In this document: one piece after another, positions 46,701 to 56,041 of the stretch
Layout: the number at the start of each line of letters is the position of its first letter
Position numbering within the stretch: position 1 is the stretch's first letter
Assembly (NCBI GenBank): GCA_964017235.1
Contig: OZ024933.1
Span: 11,225,962-11,289,961, forward strand
Direction of reading: 5' to 3'
Source: Sabellastarte sp. h YS-2021
Taxonomy: Eukaryota; Annelida; Polychaeta; Sabellida; Sabellidae
Length of the DNA stretch: 64,000 nucleotides
Notes under the pieces: generated by a model
Told to the model about the DNA's origin: nothing
Seen by the model: the letters and a program-made list of their open reading frames with translations, nothing else
The model's database searches: none
Program-made: the position numbers and the translations under genes

Positions 46701-47618
46701 GGTACATAAAGAATTTTCGACCACAGGAACAACACATAGTGGAACCAGTAGAAAATGAAACAACATCACCCCTGGCTCTTGTAATGGACAAGGAGAGGCA
46801 GAATGTCAAGGTATTAAGGCTCTTGCACATATATGCTACAGGCTTACGATATGGAACTAAAGTAAGTCCCACCATTCCTCCCCGCTGCATTTCAGCTGAG
46901 GGGACAGGGGCAAAATTTCCAACTCGAAAAAGGAAGTACACATATCACTATCCAGGTCACCTCAATTTGACGGCACCATGCCAGTATTATGCTCATTTTT
47001 CTTGAGTTGGCCATGGTGGCCTGCACCCTCAAGAGATAGCATTTATTCCCACATGCTGTGCTTATAGCTTATAAAAGCTACATTTAAGTAATTAAGATTT
47101 TCAAATTTACTTTAAATTGTTATGGTTATTATTTTTATCTCTCAGGTCATAGTGCATGTAATGTTTTGCTCTCTCCAAGTGCATATTCTTACATTTGGGT
47201 AGTATATCTGATTAATCTTTATTATTAGAACTCTTCAATGTATCTTATTAAATTATTTTGATTGGATATTTTCTAGGTTTATACTGGAAAGAAAAGGCGC
47301 AGATTGATTGAAGCACCTGAAGAAGTGATCCCATCCAAAAGGATTACAGTAGATGTTGGGTGCATGGTGTTACACAAGCATGGTGGGGAGTATGGTATAG
47401 GTGAAATCATTCACATTCTTGATGACACCCAACTGGAAATACATGCGTACTGTGGTTCAGTGAATAGTGCATGGGAAAAATCAACAAAACTGCATGGATT
47501 GCCTATCAGCATCATCATATCAAAGACCGACATCTGTGAAAATGGAATATTTGTACTGAGCCGCTCACATTGTCTGCCAAGCTGTATAAAATCGAAAATT
47601 AAAGATGTTGTTTGTTAA
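31741..47618 (+). CDS. Intact 11-exon gene, DUF7869-like / DDE-transposase-like protein (794 aa)
   Basis: Exons: 31741-31861, 32411-32482, 37537-37810, 39770-39894, 40171-40379, 40761-40882, 42931-43066, 43586-43895, 44726-44933, 46396-46861, 47277-47618. Every junction is AG/GT and every phase matches; the sum is 2385 nt, ending in TAA. The start is the first ATG after an in-frame TAA at 31687. The protein has a short charged N-terminus and a C-x-C-x3-C motif (C94, C96, C100). It also has C274/C277, SIIVDGMDQAK (D334, D337), YIQMDNCARENKNKY (D417) and GHTHEDIDARFSR (D457, D459), then a C-terminal region with VGCMVLHKHGGEYGIGEI. These spaced acidic motifs recur in large invertebrate families that I associate with DUF7869. 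They resemble an RNase H-fold DDE core, so it may be a transposon gene or a domesticated transposase. The function is not established. Confidence 0.85.
31955..32130. mobile_element. Pogo-like MITE fragment in intron 1
   Basis: AACCTCTATTATCCGACCCT at about 31960, then related ATAATAC/GGTAATAGAAG sequence, mirrors the complete MITE at 24131. The ends are diverged. Confidence 0.55.
32570..33617 (+). mobile_element. Helentron-like element (copy 3) in intron 2
   Basis: The 5' subterminal hairpin is GTATCCACCG..TGGTGGATAC (32572-32590). The body has about five diverged modules with TTATTATTGGTCCTAGAGG and a leading block shared with 41790-41930. The 3' side reads TCTGGTGGAACAAATTTGC with a degraded hairpin and end GTCAAG then T. 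It is more diverged than the copy at 25572. Confidence 0.7.
33620..34614. other. Intron 2 sequence, nothing recognised
   Basis: Mostly AT-rich. A stretch at 34080-34450 is slightly GC-richer with 'AAGGTCAAAAATTAGAC', but no gene or known repeat can be supported. Confidence 0.4.
34615..36521 (+). mobile_element. Second large TTATCTCCCGCC TIR element, split by a hAT MITE
   Basis: It has the same ends and order as 21702-23535: AAACAAGGCCACTGCCGCAG at the left, and (GGAC)n then GCAGGCGGGAGATAA at the right (36442-36521). It is about 1.37 kb without the nested insertion. It retains repeated ATGGCGGCCATTTTG blocks. It lies in intron 2 of the DUF7869-like gene in the sense orientation. Confidence 0.75.
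35371..35902. mobile_element. hAT-like MITE nested in the TIR element
   Basis: The termini TAGGGCTGCAAGCGA and TCGCTGCAGCCTTA are imperfect inverted repeats. They are flanked by the exact 8 bp duplication CTATCAAG (35363-35370 and 35903-35910), which is the hAT hallmark. The length is 532 bp with no coding capacity. The host element reads through cleanly once the insert is excluded. Confidence 0.85.
36525..37530. other. End of intron 2, AT-rich
   Basis: Near 37200-37450, 'AGGTTTGACCTGTATCTTCC', 'TTATTATTAGTCAGAATGG' and 'AAATCACGGGCTG' look like one or two badly decayed Helentron-type modules. Nothing else is visible. Confidence 0.4.
38040..39330 (+). repeat. Tandem ~150 bp repeat with AAGATGGCCGCCAAAAG core
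   Basis: About eight units lie in intron 3 of the DUF7869-like gene. Each has 'TTTTCCGCTAAAATCCAAG' next to ATGGCCGCC, then 'GTACTACCCTGTGGGTCAAA' and 'TCTTACCGTTTTCGAGATAT'. The spacing between cores is about 150-157 bp (38150, 38301, 38453, 38604 and on). Confidence 0.75.
39345..39655 (-). mobile_element. Internally deleted TTATCTCCCGCC TIR element
   Basis: On the minus strand this reads from AACAAGGCTACTGC-TTCAGCAGTTATCTCC through the 5' block to 'GCTAGAATATTTCAAG' and AAAATGGCTGCC. It is a short remnant of the family at 21702 in the opposite orientation. Confidence 0.6.
41193..42490 (-). mobile_element. Helentron-like element (copy 4, variant ends) in intron 6
   Basis: The low-coordinate end CTAGACATTGCG gives CTAG as 3' terminus on the minus strand. 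Subterminal GTATCCCCGG (about 41217) pairs with CCAGGGATAC (about 42478). A first group of about four ~140 bp modules is the one shared with copies 1-3. The part at 41790-42400 carries a different module with 'CTTTGGC..TCCGTTAATGACC' and is shared with copy 3. A CGGCGGCAGCGGCGGC patch marks the 5' side, as in the other copies. Confidence 0.65.
44000..44240 (+). mobile_element. 5S rRNA-derived SINE (SINE3-like)
   Basis: AATTAAGCAGCAACAGGC, then TTAGTGCCAGGATAGATGAC, resembles the 5S internal promoter: box A AGCTAAGCAGG, and box C GGTTAGTACTTGGATGGG followed by TGAC. The preceding TGGCATAGCGTGATGAGT fits the 5S 5' half loosely. It is diverged and lies in intron 8 of the DUF7869-like gene. It is not a functional 5S gene. 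Confidence 0.6.
44443..44680 (+). mobile_element. tRNA-derived SINE (type B) in intron 8
   Basis: The 238 bp insertion is flanked by the exact 14 bp repeat TTTTCATTTCTGGC (44429-44442 and 44681-44694). It has head GGGCCACGGTGGAAGAGTGG, box B GGTTCGATCCCC and an (AAAT)n tail. It is the best preserved copy of the family, 45 bp upstream of exon 9. Confidence 0.88.
45010..46090. repeat. Tandem repeat family D with AACAAGATGGC core, intron 9
   Basis: About six to seven diverged units share 'GATCAATTTGAAACTTAATA', 'GGGTGGTAGGG' and 'AAAAACAAGATGGC.ACCA'. The same family in reverse complement is at 24940. Confidence 0.65.
46150..46265. repeat. Duplicated GATTGCACAACCCGCCTTTT block
   Basis: Two copies about 46 bp apart, at about 46185 and 46231, contain ATACTGATTGCACAACCCGC. 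Single inverted relatives are at 4160 and 23553. Confidence 0.6.
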
Positions 47619-47721
47619 AATTTTGACAAGGTAGTATGACTGCAATTTCAAGGTTCATGTTCAGCAAATAAATATATTAGTAACTGTGTGTGGATAGAAA
47701 TACCAATTTGAAACAGATAAT

Positions 47722-48036
47722 ATCTGCCACTGTGGCCTGGTGGGTAACACACTCGCATAGGAACACAGAGAACATGGGTTCAATCCCACATACAAGCAGA
47801 TATATAGTGGCTCAAATGGCCACTTAAAATGGTGGTCCTCTGTCATTGGGTCCTATCCCCAGCGGCAGGTTAAAGAACCTCAAGGACGATGATAAATGGT
47901 CATCCTTGAACCTCTGCCTTTCACTTAAGGAATATCAGTAATTTGAGAACTGGACTGTACTTGTACAGTCAAATGGGCATATAGTGCTTTGAGTCCTGTA
48001 GTCTATGGACATATTGCACTGAGTATAAATACAAAT
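47722..48036 (+). mobile_element. tRNA-derived SINE (type C)
   Basis: GGCCTGGTGGGTAACACACTC (box A-like) and GGGTTCAATCCC (box B) are followed by a conserved-looking body: GTTAAAGAACCTCAAGGACG, then TTGAGTCCTGTAG. The tail is ATAAATACAAATACAAA. I could not find a clear target duplication. It lies about 100 bp past the DUF7869-like stop codon. Confidence 0.65.
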
Positions 48037-48109
48037 ACAAAATAATTGGAAAAGTGATATTGGCTCTCTCTGAATTCTTGAGATATAAATATTAATACTC
48101 TATATACAT

Positions 48110-50500
48110 GTATTTGAACATTCATTTTCACCAGTCATACAGAACCTTTTTTATTGAATTCAGTCATGGTTTGCTGATATATAAACAGGAATATTTCGTA
48201 TATTTTGAACAACCATTTTCACCAGTGATACAGACTCTTTCTGATTGAATTCAATCAGGGCTTGTAATATATAAATAGTAGTATTTTATACATTTAAGCA
48301 GCCATTTTCAACAATGATACAGACCTTTTTTGATTGAATTCAATCAGGGCTTGTTAATATATAAATAGTACAATTTTATACATTTGAACAGCCATTTTCA
48401 CTAGTGATACAGACCATTTCTGATTGAATTCAATCAGGGCTTGTAATATATAAATAGTACTATTTTATACATTTCCACAGCCATTTTCACCAGTGATGCA
48501 GACCATTTCTGATTGAATTCAATCAAGGCTTGTAATATATAAATAGTACTACTTTATACACTTATTTAAACAGCCATTTTCACCAAAGATACAGACCTTT
48601 TCTGATTGAATTCAATCAGTTGATATATGAATAGTACTAGTTTATACATTTAAACAGCCATTTTCAAAAGTGATACAGACCTTTTCTGTATCACTTTTGA
48701 ATTCAATCACAGCTTGATAATATATTAATAGTACTATAATAAATAATTTTATACATTTGAACAGCCATTTTCACCAGAAATACAGACCTTTTCTGATGGA
48801 ATTCAATCAGGGCTTGTAATATATAAATAGTTCTAATTTATACTTTTGAACAGCCATTTTCACCAGAAATACAGACATTTTCTGATTGAATTCAATAAGG
48901 GCTTTATATAAATAGTACTATTTCATACATTTCAACAGCCATTTTCAAGAGTGATGCAGACTCTTCTGATTGAATTCAATCAGGGCTTGTAATTAACATG
49001 AATAGTACTATTTTATTCCTTTGAACAGCCATTTTCACTAGTAATACAGACTTTTTCTGATTGAATTCAATTGTGCCTGTAATATATAAATAGTACTACT
49101 TTATACATTTCAACAACCATTTTCACCAGTGATACAGACTTTTTCTGATTGAATTCAATCAGGGCTTGTAATATATAAATAGTACTATTTTATACATTTC
49201 AACAGCCATTTTCACCAGTGATACAGACCTTTCCTGATTGAATTCAATCAGTTGATGTGTGTATAGTACTAGTTTAAACATTTAAACAGCCACTTTCAAA
49301 AGTGATACAGACCTTTTCTGATTGAATTCAATCACAGCTTGATAATATTTGAATAGTACTATTTCATACATTTCAACAGCCATTTTCACCAGTGATACAG
49401 ACTCATTCTGATTGAATTCAATCAGTGCTTGTTGTATATGAATAGTACTATTTTATAAATTTGAACAGCTATTTTCACCAATGATACAGAACATTTCTGA
49501 TTGAATTCAATCAGGGCTAGTAATATATAAATAGTACTATTTCATACATTTAAGCAGCCATTTTCACCAGTGATACAGACTCATTCTGATTGAATTCAAT
49601 CAGTGCTTGCTGTATATGAATAGTACTATTTTATAAATTTGAACAGCTATTTTCACCAATGATACAGAACATTTCTGATTGAATTCAATCAGGGCTAGTA
49701 ATATATAAATAGTACTATTTCATACATTTCAACAGCCATTTTCACCAGTGATACAGACTCTTTCTGATTGAATTCAATCAGGGCTTGTAATATATAAATA
49801 GTACTATTTTTACATTTCAAAAGCCATTTTCACCAGTGATATAGACTCATTCTGATTGAATTCAATCAGTGCTTGTTGTATATGAATAGTACTATTTTAT
49901 AAATTTTATACATTTCCACAGCCATTTTCACCAGCGATAAGACCATTTCTAATTCAATTCATTTAGTTTATGTATAAATAGTGCTGTTTTATACATTTCA
50001 ACAACCATTTTCACCAGTGATACAGACTCTTTCTGATTGAATTCAATCAGGGCTTGTAATATATAAATAGTACTATTTTTACATTTCAAAAGCCATTTTC
50101 ACCAGTGATATAGACTCATTCTGATTGAATTCAATCAGTGCTTGTTGTATATGAATAGTACTATTTTATAAATTTTATACATTTCCACAGCCATTTTCAC
50201 CAGCGATAAGACCATTTCTAATTTAATTCATTTAGTTTATGTATAAATAGTGCTGTTTTATACATTTCAACAGCCATTTTCACCAGTGATACAGACTCTT
50301 TCTGATTGAATCCAATCAGGGCTTGTTAATGTATAAATAGTACTATTTTTACATTTCAAAAGCCATTTTCGACAGTGATACAGATCTTTTCTGATTGAAT
50401 TCAATCAGGGCTTACAATATATAAGCAGTATATGCTAGATTTGAACAGCAATTGTTGCCAGTGATAAGTATAGACTCTAAATGAATGCAGTTATAGCTTT
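48110..50500 (+). repeat. ~89 bp satellite array with a 16 bp palindrome, about 25 units
   Basis: Units of 85-94 bp each contain AGCCATTTTCACCAGTGATACAG-like sequence (19 of these bases are near-invariant), the perfect palindrome TGATTGAATTCAATCA, and 'AATATATAAATAGTACTATT'. Palindromes recur at about 48242, 48331, 48421, 48510, 48603 and so on to 50396. Dimers (about 178 bp; 49400-49590 versus 49580-49770) and a ~271 bp trimer (49761-50031 versus 50032-50302) show higher-order amplification. GAATTC in each unit would give an EcoRI ladder. Confidence 0.92.
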
Positions 50501-50639
50501 GTCAATATTTTTTTGCAAAAATTCAAGCTATGAAAATAAAAGTTAACGTGTATTTATTGTTTTACTTCTACATTAAAAGGCCATTATGTCCCTTTGTTTA
50601 CTCATCAGTTTGAAAATACATGTTAAATACGGCCTCAAA

Positions 50640-51322
50640 GTGGCACTTTAGAAAAGTGCCGATTTGAGCGAGAAGGAGTTCAAGATGGTTACACAGTGAT
50701 AGCTCTTCCAAAAATGATTCACCCATTTACTTGTCTGGTGGCTGGCCCTACGGGTTGTGGGAAATCAACATTCTTAAAGAAACTATTAGAACTCAAAGAT
50801 GACAAGATCTTCAATGCCCCCTCCAAAGTGATATGGTGCTACACTCAATGGCAGCCTCTTTATGCCTCCATGGAAGGAGTCGACTTTCATCAGGGATTGC
50901 CAGAGGTAGAAGAGTTAGAATCATGTCTCCTTATTTTAGACGATATAATGAGCCAACTGGGGAGTGAAGTGGCAGAAGTGTTTACCAGATGAAGTCACCA
51001 CAGAGATGTGTCCGTGATTGCAGTGATGCAGAATATGTTTCACCAAAGTAAATATCAACGCACCATGAGTTTGAACACCCATTATATGGTGTTGTTTAAA
51101 AAACCCAGAGATGCCAGTCAGATTCAACATTTGGCCAGACAGATGTACCCCCAAGATCCATTGTACTTGGTGGATGTCTATGACAGAGTTATGTCTCTGA
51201 GACCCTACAGCTATCTTTTTATGGACTTGAAACAAGAGACGCCAGAATATTTGAGATTGAGGGCCAACCTCTTGAAAGATGAAGAGAGATTTTATCAAAG
51301 AAAAGGACATCAAACTGTTTAA
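50640..51322 (+). pseudogene. Polinton/Maverick packaging-type ATPase, one in-frame stop
   Basis: The frame has a Walker A motif (VAGPTGCGKSTFLKK), a Walker B motif (LLILDDIM), and downstream blocks VIAVMQNMFHQ, MVLFKKPRDASQIQHL and ARQMYPQDPLY. These are the features of FtsK/HerA-type (A32-like) genome packaging ATPases of Polintons/Mavericks and adintovirus-like elements. The frame is continuous from about 50628 to the TAA at 51320-51322 except for a TGA at 50990-50992, two residues after EVFT. No start codon with an obvious promoter is visible; the sequence upstream runs into the satellite. It is tail-to-tail with the polymerase. It is probably inactive as written, unless the stop is a sequencing error. 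Confidence 0.85.
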
Positions 51323-51427
51323 TTACAATTATCATGGCTATTTCACAAATAAATGGTATAAAACTTGACTATTGTTTTACTGTAAAAATGGTGTGGCACA
51401 ATATATAAGATTTTCATAAAAATGTGG

Positions 51428-51640
51428 TGATGGTGGTGGAGGAGGAGGAGGAGTGAAAATGAGGGCCAAGGGTAATATTAGGAGGAGGAGGAAAGAGGAG
51501 GAGGAGGAGGAGGAGGAAGAAGGAGGAGGAGGAGGAAAGAGGAGGAGGAGGAGGAGGAGGGAGAAGGAGGAGGAAAGAGGAGGAGGAGGAAGAAGGAGGA
51601 GGAGGAGGAAAGAGGAGGAGGAGGGAAGAGGAGGACAAAA
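51428..51640. repeat. GGA/GAA polypurine tract
   Basis: About 210 bp are almost purely purine on the plus strand, built from GGA with interspersed GAA and GGG. It lies exactly between the 3' ends of the convergent ATPase and polymerase. Proline/serine-rich and Glu/Arg/Gly-rich open frames across it are artefacts of the simple repeat. Confidence 0.9.
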
Positions 51641-51752
51641 TAAAGATATCAACAAAATGTATTTTATTTACAATAATATTCAACACATGTCTAACAACAA
51701 AACTTTGTTTATGTACAACTATATACATTTTATTTAAAAAAAACATTAAAGT

Positions 51753-54700
51753 TTATGTACAACTTTTCACAATTTTATTTAAACAATATCCCCACATATT
51801 GGCACCGGGATAGTCTTCACTCGTGTCATACTGCTCTCGGGTTTGCCCAAAACCCCAAAATGGATGCATGTGTACAAACACAAAATTGAAATCTTTCAAG
51901 GCTTGTAAGGCTTGGTCGAAATCATAATCATGCAAACGTCTTTCATTGATATAAGCTGTGGCAATCTCTTCTCTTTCACTAATTGTGTAATTTTCCAAAG
52001 TGAGTAAATGGTTCAAAGATGGAGGGATTAGATTGAGCGCTGACAGGGGATAAAATATGCTTCTCATCAAAACTAAATGCTTCTTTGGAAGGCCATGGAC
52101 TTAACACTAAGTCTAAGGGTTTGGTATGGATGTTGTCCACCAGTTCACGCTTACAATAAAATTGGCTAAACCCGGTCTTTTCTTGTTCATAGGTAAAAAT
52201 GGTGTTATTGTGCACCCTGAAGCTTTTATTGGTAGATGTAGATGGAATTCCAGTCTCTAACACTTTTCGGCTGGTGGCAAGAGCATTCTGTACAAAGTTT
52301 TTGTTGATACCTTTCAGTGCAGTCTTTTCTTCCCCTCTTGCATCCCTTAGGACGTAGGTTTTGGAACACAAGGCCACCATCACTGTCCCTTCTTTTTCCA
52401 ACTTAAAAAGTCCAGCTTGTCTCCTGTCATAGGCTTTATGTTTGGCACAACACTCTCTCGGAAACCAAAAAGGATTAGGTTGCACTCGATCTAGATGACA
52501 ACTGTGGAATAACTTGTCTTCAAAATCTTGTTGTTTATCAGGCTTGATCACATCTCTCAGGGTAGGGGCCGAATCCGTGTCTATTTCTATGTATTCAAAA
52601 TCAGACTTGTCAACGTATTCCAGTAAAAAGTCATAATACCATTCTAGCATTTTTAATTTAGCGTATTGTAAGATAGCAAATCCAATCTGAATAGGGAGGT
52701 TTAATTTTTGGTGGGATTTCATCAATTCTATTTCTGCAAAATCGTCTCCAAGATCTTCTATTTTCTTGAAGGTGGGGAGGTTCACTTTCAGTGCAATATC
52801 TCTGTTTCCTTTGACGTATTCAACTTTTTGATGTTTTTCCTGGTCCATGATCATGGACCCATAAGCCGAGTTCCCCAGTAATTTCATAGTGTCCCCCAAA
52901 AGCAAGTGGTCTGGTGAGACGCCTCCTTTGCGTCTGGCGTCGCTGACTTTCTCTCTGAACTCTTTCAAAGAGGCTTGGGGAGAAAACTCGATGACTTGAT
53001 AGACTTCTGTCACTTCCAAACCGTGGTCTATGTACCATTTAAGCAGTGGAGTCAACAGCAAGATCTTTTTCGCTTTCATGCCTCCTATCAACAATCTCCT
53101 AGGTTTGGTGGACATGTTGTATTTGGTGATGTGGTCTTGCATCAGGGAACCCATGGCACTGACTGGCACATCACAAGTACAAAAGATGGGACTCATTTCT
53201 TCAAAGTGACTTTTCAAATGTTCTTGGACTTGAATATCGACTTCTACCATGCCAAACAATGTTCCATCAACTACATCCTTTAGTATTTGGTCTTGCGTTA
53301 ATGCTTTCTTATGGCTTTGGTAATAAGGCGGTAAATATTTATTCAGTGGTAATGACTGGTACTGACATTCTTTCATCTTGACTATTTTAAAACCTTGTTC
53401 TTTAAAATATATTTCTTTATCCTGTGTCATCTTTTGCCTCTTGGTCATCAATTTTGGAAATCTTTCCCAGGCCTTGTTAGTGAGTCTACATTTGTGTCCA
53501 TGGTACCAACACCCATTGAATTCATACACAGTTTTGTTGGCGTGGTCATACCCATCACAGAAATAGGGACCGATGCGGTATTCTTGGCCTGTATTCATTA
53601 GGTGTTGAATTTGAATGCCTTTGGATTTGGCCTCTTTGTCCATCCAGGCAAACATGTGCAGATACTTTTTGTTGACTTTGGGTTTGAAGTCAGGACCTTG
53701 TCTTCTCACAAAATAACCCCCGGCATATCTTCTCCTATGGCCCACAGATACAAGGCATTACAGTCATACCCCACAATATTCTGACACAGTTTGTTTTTTC
53801 TGATTTGAGTCTTCCCAGCCTCGTGGTATCTGGTGAAAATGATGCTGGGTCCAGCCCACAATATTTTTCTTGATGGTCTTGTAAAGATCAACATCTTCCG
53901 GTCCAAATAAGGAAAAGGTGGGTCTGTCCCGAAATAACAATTTTCTGGCTACTCCAGGGATACTCAAACATTCTTTTAAAAAATCGATTCCAATGTCTTT
54001 ATAAAACACTTGTATTTTTTCTACTGCATCCACAAAAGGTTTCACATCTAAATTGTTGTAGTATTCCAAAAAATCTCGAAAGGTTTCCATCCCCTGCCTT
54101 TTCCACACCTGCTGCAACATTTCATAATTTCGTATGAGGCCCTCTCCTTCAACCAGGGTGTTCTTTTGACTTATCGTAGAGTAAAAAGCTTCTGGAGGAG
54201 GTACGCTGGTGGCTTCCAATTTTCTTTCATCATCAAACCATTCATAAGGGAAATAAAATTTAGATTCTTCTGTCTGATAGGCTTTCAAAAAATTTGCATA
54301 ACTATAACCAGGAGCCAAATAGTTGGAAATGTCCAGGAACCTAAATTCTGGATTGGCAACGCACATGTATTGATTGTTTTTCTTGACCACAAAATAATTG
54401 TTGGTTTCTTGCAGCTTTAATGTTTTAGCAAGCTCCATTTTGATGAGGTTGATGACGTATTTGGCACTGTTGAAACCTAACACTGGTACTTCTCGCTTAT
54501 ATTTTTCAAACTTCTCTTCTATATCTGCTTCTAAGGGTGCATCAAACATCTCACTGGCCAAGTCGTAAATGTGAGTGGCTATCTCCGTCATGTAGTCCAC
54601 CATGTCCTGTAACAAGACTTTGAGGTCGGGACTCACAAAACAGGTGGGTGAGTCATAGCTGGGTGCATTGCTACAGACACTGACGCTGATGGGGTGGTAT

Positions 54701-56041
54701 TTGGTTTTCCAATGAATGGTTTGGTGACTTGTATTCACAAGCAATAGCAACGATTCAAAATCATACACAATAAACCAGGGGAAAAATGGACGTTCTCCCG
54801 TTCTCTGGTACATTTCTTCAGAAAAACTGCACGGCGGAGTATAGATACCTCCCACATACTGAACCTTTTGATTCCTGTGCAATTCTTTTTTTCCAATCTC
54901 CTCTGTGATCAAACAGTTTCTGGCAGTGCTGGTAGGTATATTTCTTGGCATAGCGTTGAAAATCTGTGATGAGGCTCAAATGGTGGTTGTGTAGATTTAA
55001 TTGTAATTCCTCTTCAAAATGGTTGAAACTTTGATAGATGGGCGCCACAGTTCCATTTTCTTGCAGCTCATACACATAAATGTTCTTCTTAAAGCATTGT
55101 TCTAAGTCGGGCTTGCTTGTAAACTGACTAGGGTGACTTCTCCCATGAATTGTTCCCACTGTCTTAAGGCGTCTTTGGTTTTCTTCAAGTTGGGGTAAAC
55201 TAAACAACGGAAGAAACATAAGTTGTCTCAATACAGATGCCCCTGGGTGTTTTTATGCATGGCTAACAATCCCTTGCAGTTGACTACATAATCAGGCAGC
55301 TCCCCATTTCCGAGGGGAAATTGTGTGGGGGTAACATCGAACACCATGTTAGTCACCAGAAATGGTTTCCACTGGCTGTTGGGTTTGGAAGCCTGAAAAT
55401 GTTCCAACACATTCATGTCCCTCAGTCAGTTTTCCACCGTGTTCAGTGACTGGCGCGACCTGATTAAGTGAGGGAGGGTCCACATGGTTTGGTTCGTGTT
55501 GGGGGCAAAGTATCTGTATTCTCCAGTCTCAATGTTTCTCAGTATAAATCCTAGTGAAATATTGAGTTTAAATGCCATTGTTTGCTGCTCATAAATGTCT
55601 CTAATTCTTTCAATCATTGTGTTTATACCTTCTCTCAATCCATCTGTTGGTACATTGTAAAGAATGTGTCTCCCTCTATCCACTCTTTCAGGGGCCAAAA
55701 TGATACTGCTATTTCCCTCTATCACCTCCCTCAAAGCTGTATCCCCAATATCTGTCCATGGAGCCTGTTGTAGTCTACCTCCGTGCTGTAGGTGCTGTAG
55801 GTTTCTATGGTAATGCAGTTGTCGTCTACTAGCACAAATTTGTCCACAGTGTGCAGCAATAACCTTGTAACCTCAGAGGCTGACTGTGTGACTCCAGTCT
55901 TGGTGTCTTTTCTGGTGGGGCTTGACTGCCTCTTAGTCTACAAATCTTTTGATGACGTCGACAATTGCCTTTGTGTGAGAAAATCTTGAAGCAAAAAGGG
56001 CACTGTCGATCATCCATCTCTTTAAAATAAGCAGTAGTCAT
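51753..56041 (-). pseudogene. Polinton/Maverick family B DNA polymerase, broken by frameshifts
   Basis: The frames run, from 5' to 3', 56041-55829, 55734-55426, 55416-55228, 55231-54818, 54951-53764, 53906-53706, 53745-51979 and 52070-51753. An early block is FKLNISLGFILRNIETGEY. Exo I is FIVYDFESL. Exo II reads GFNSAKYVINLIK, with V where Asp is usual, and the Exo III-like block is YYNNLDVKPF. Palm motif A is GYDCNALYLW, then VYEFNGCWYHGHKC, motif B KLLGNSAYG, motif C IDTDS, and the late SKTYVL block. Together these indicate a protein-primed polymerase. At least five to six frame changes separate the pieces, so the copy is decayed or carries assembly indels. No integrase, protease or capsid gene is recognisable beside it. 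Confidence 0.88.
55829..56041 (-). pseudogene. N-terminal zinc-finger segment of the Polinton polymerase region
   Basis: It begins ATG with MTTAYFKEMDDRQ, then CPFCFKIFSHKGNCRRHQKI followed by C, a C-x2-C-x12-H-x4-C finger. Such a finger in front of the polymerase occurs in many invertebrate Maverick polymerases. The frame is interrupted before the next polymerase block (55734). The start codon lies inside a segment duplicated at 56576. Confidence 0.65.

Noticed and set aside
46379-47005. Single-exon reading of the frame up to 47005
   Set aside because: The donor at 46862 (AAA|GTAAGTC) and the acceptor before 47277 continue in phase to a good C-terminus, so the extension past 46861 is intron.
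48110-50500. CRISPR-like array of regularly spaced palindromic repeats
   Set aside because: The 'spacers' are also repeated and the whole 89 bp unit is homologous. The context is eukaryotic and there are no cas genes. It is a satellite.
47277-50640. A Polinton integrase or capsid gene left of the ATPase
   Set aside because: The interval is the last DUF7869-like exon, a SINE and the satellite; no chromodomain integrase or capsid-like frame exists there.
50643-50664. GGCACTTT-AGA-AAAGTGCC hairpin just before the ATPase
   Set aside because: It is a perfect 8 bp stem, but it falls within the ATPase reading frame and is short enough to be chance; no terminator or promoter role can be supported.
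51377-51746. Proline/serine- and Glu/Arg/Gly-rich open frames
   Set aside because: They are six-frame artefacts of the GGA polypurine tract.
52820-53784. Additional genes overlapping the polymerase on both strands
   Set aside because: They are shadows of the polymerase frame and contain no family motifs.
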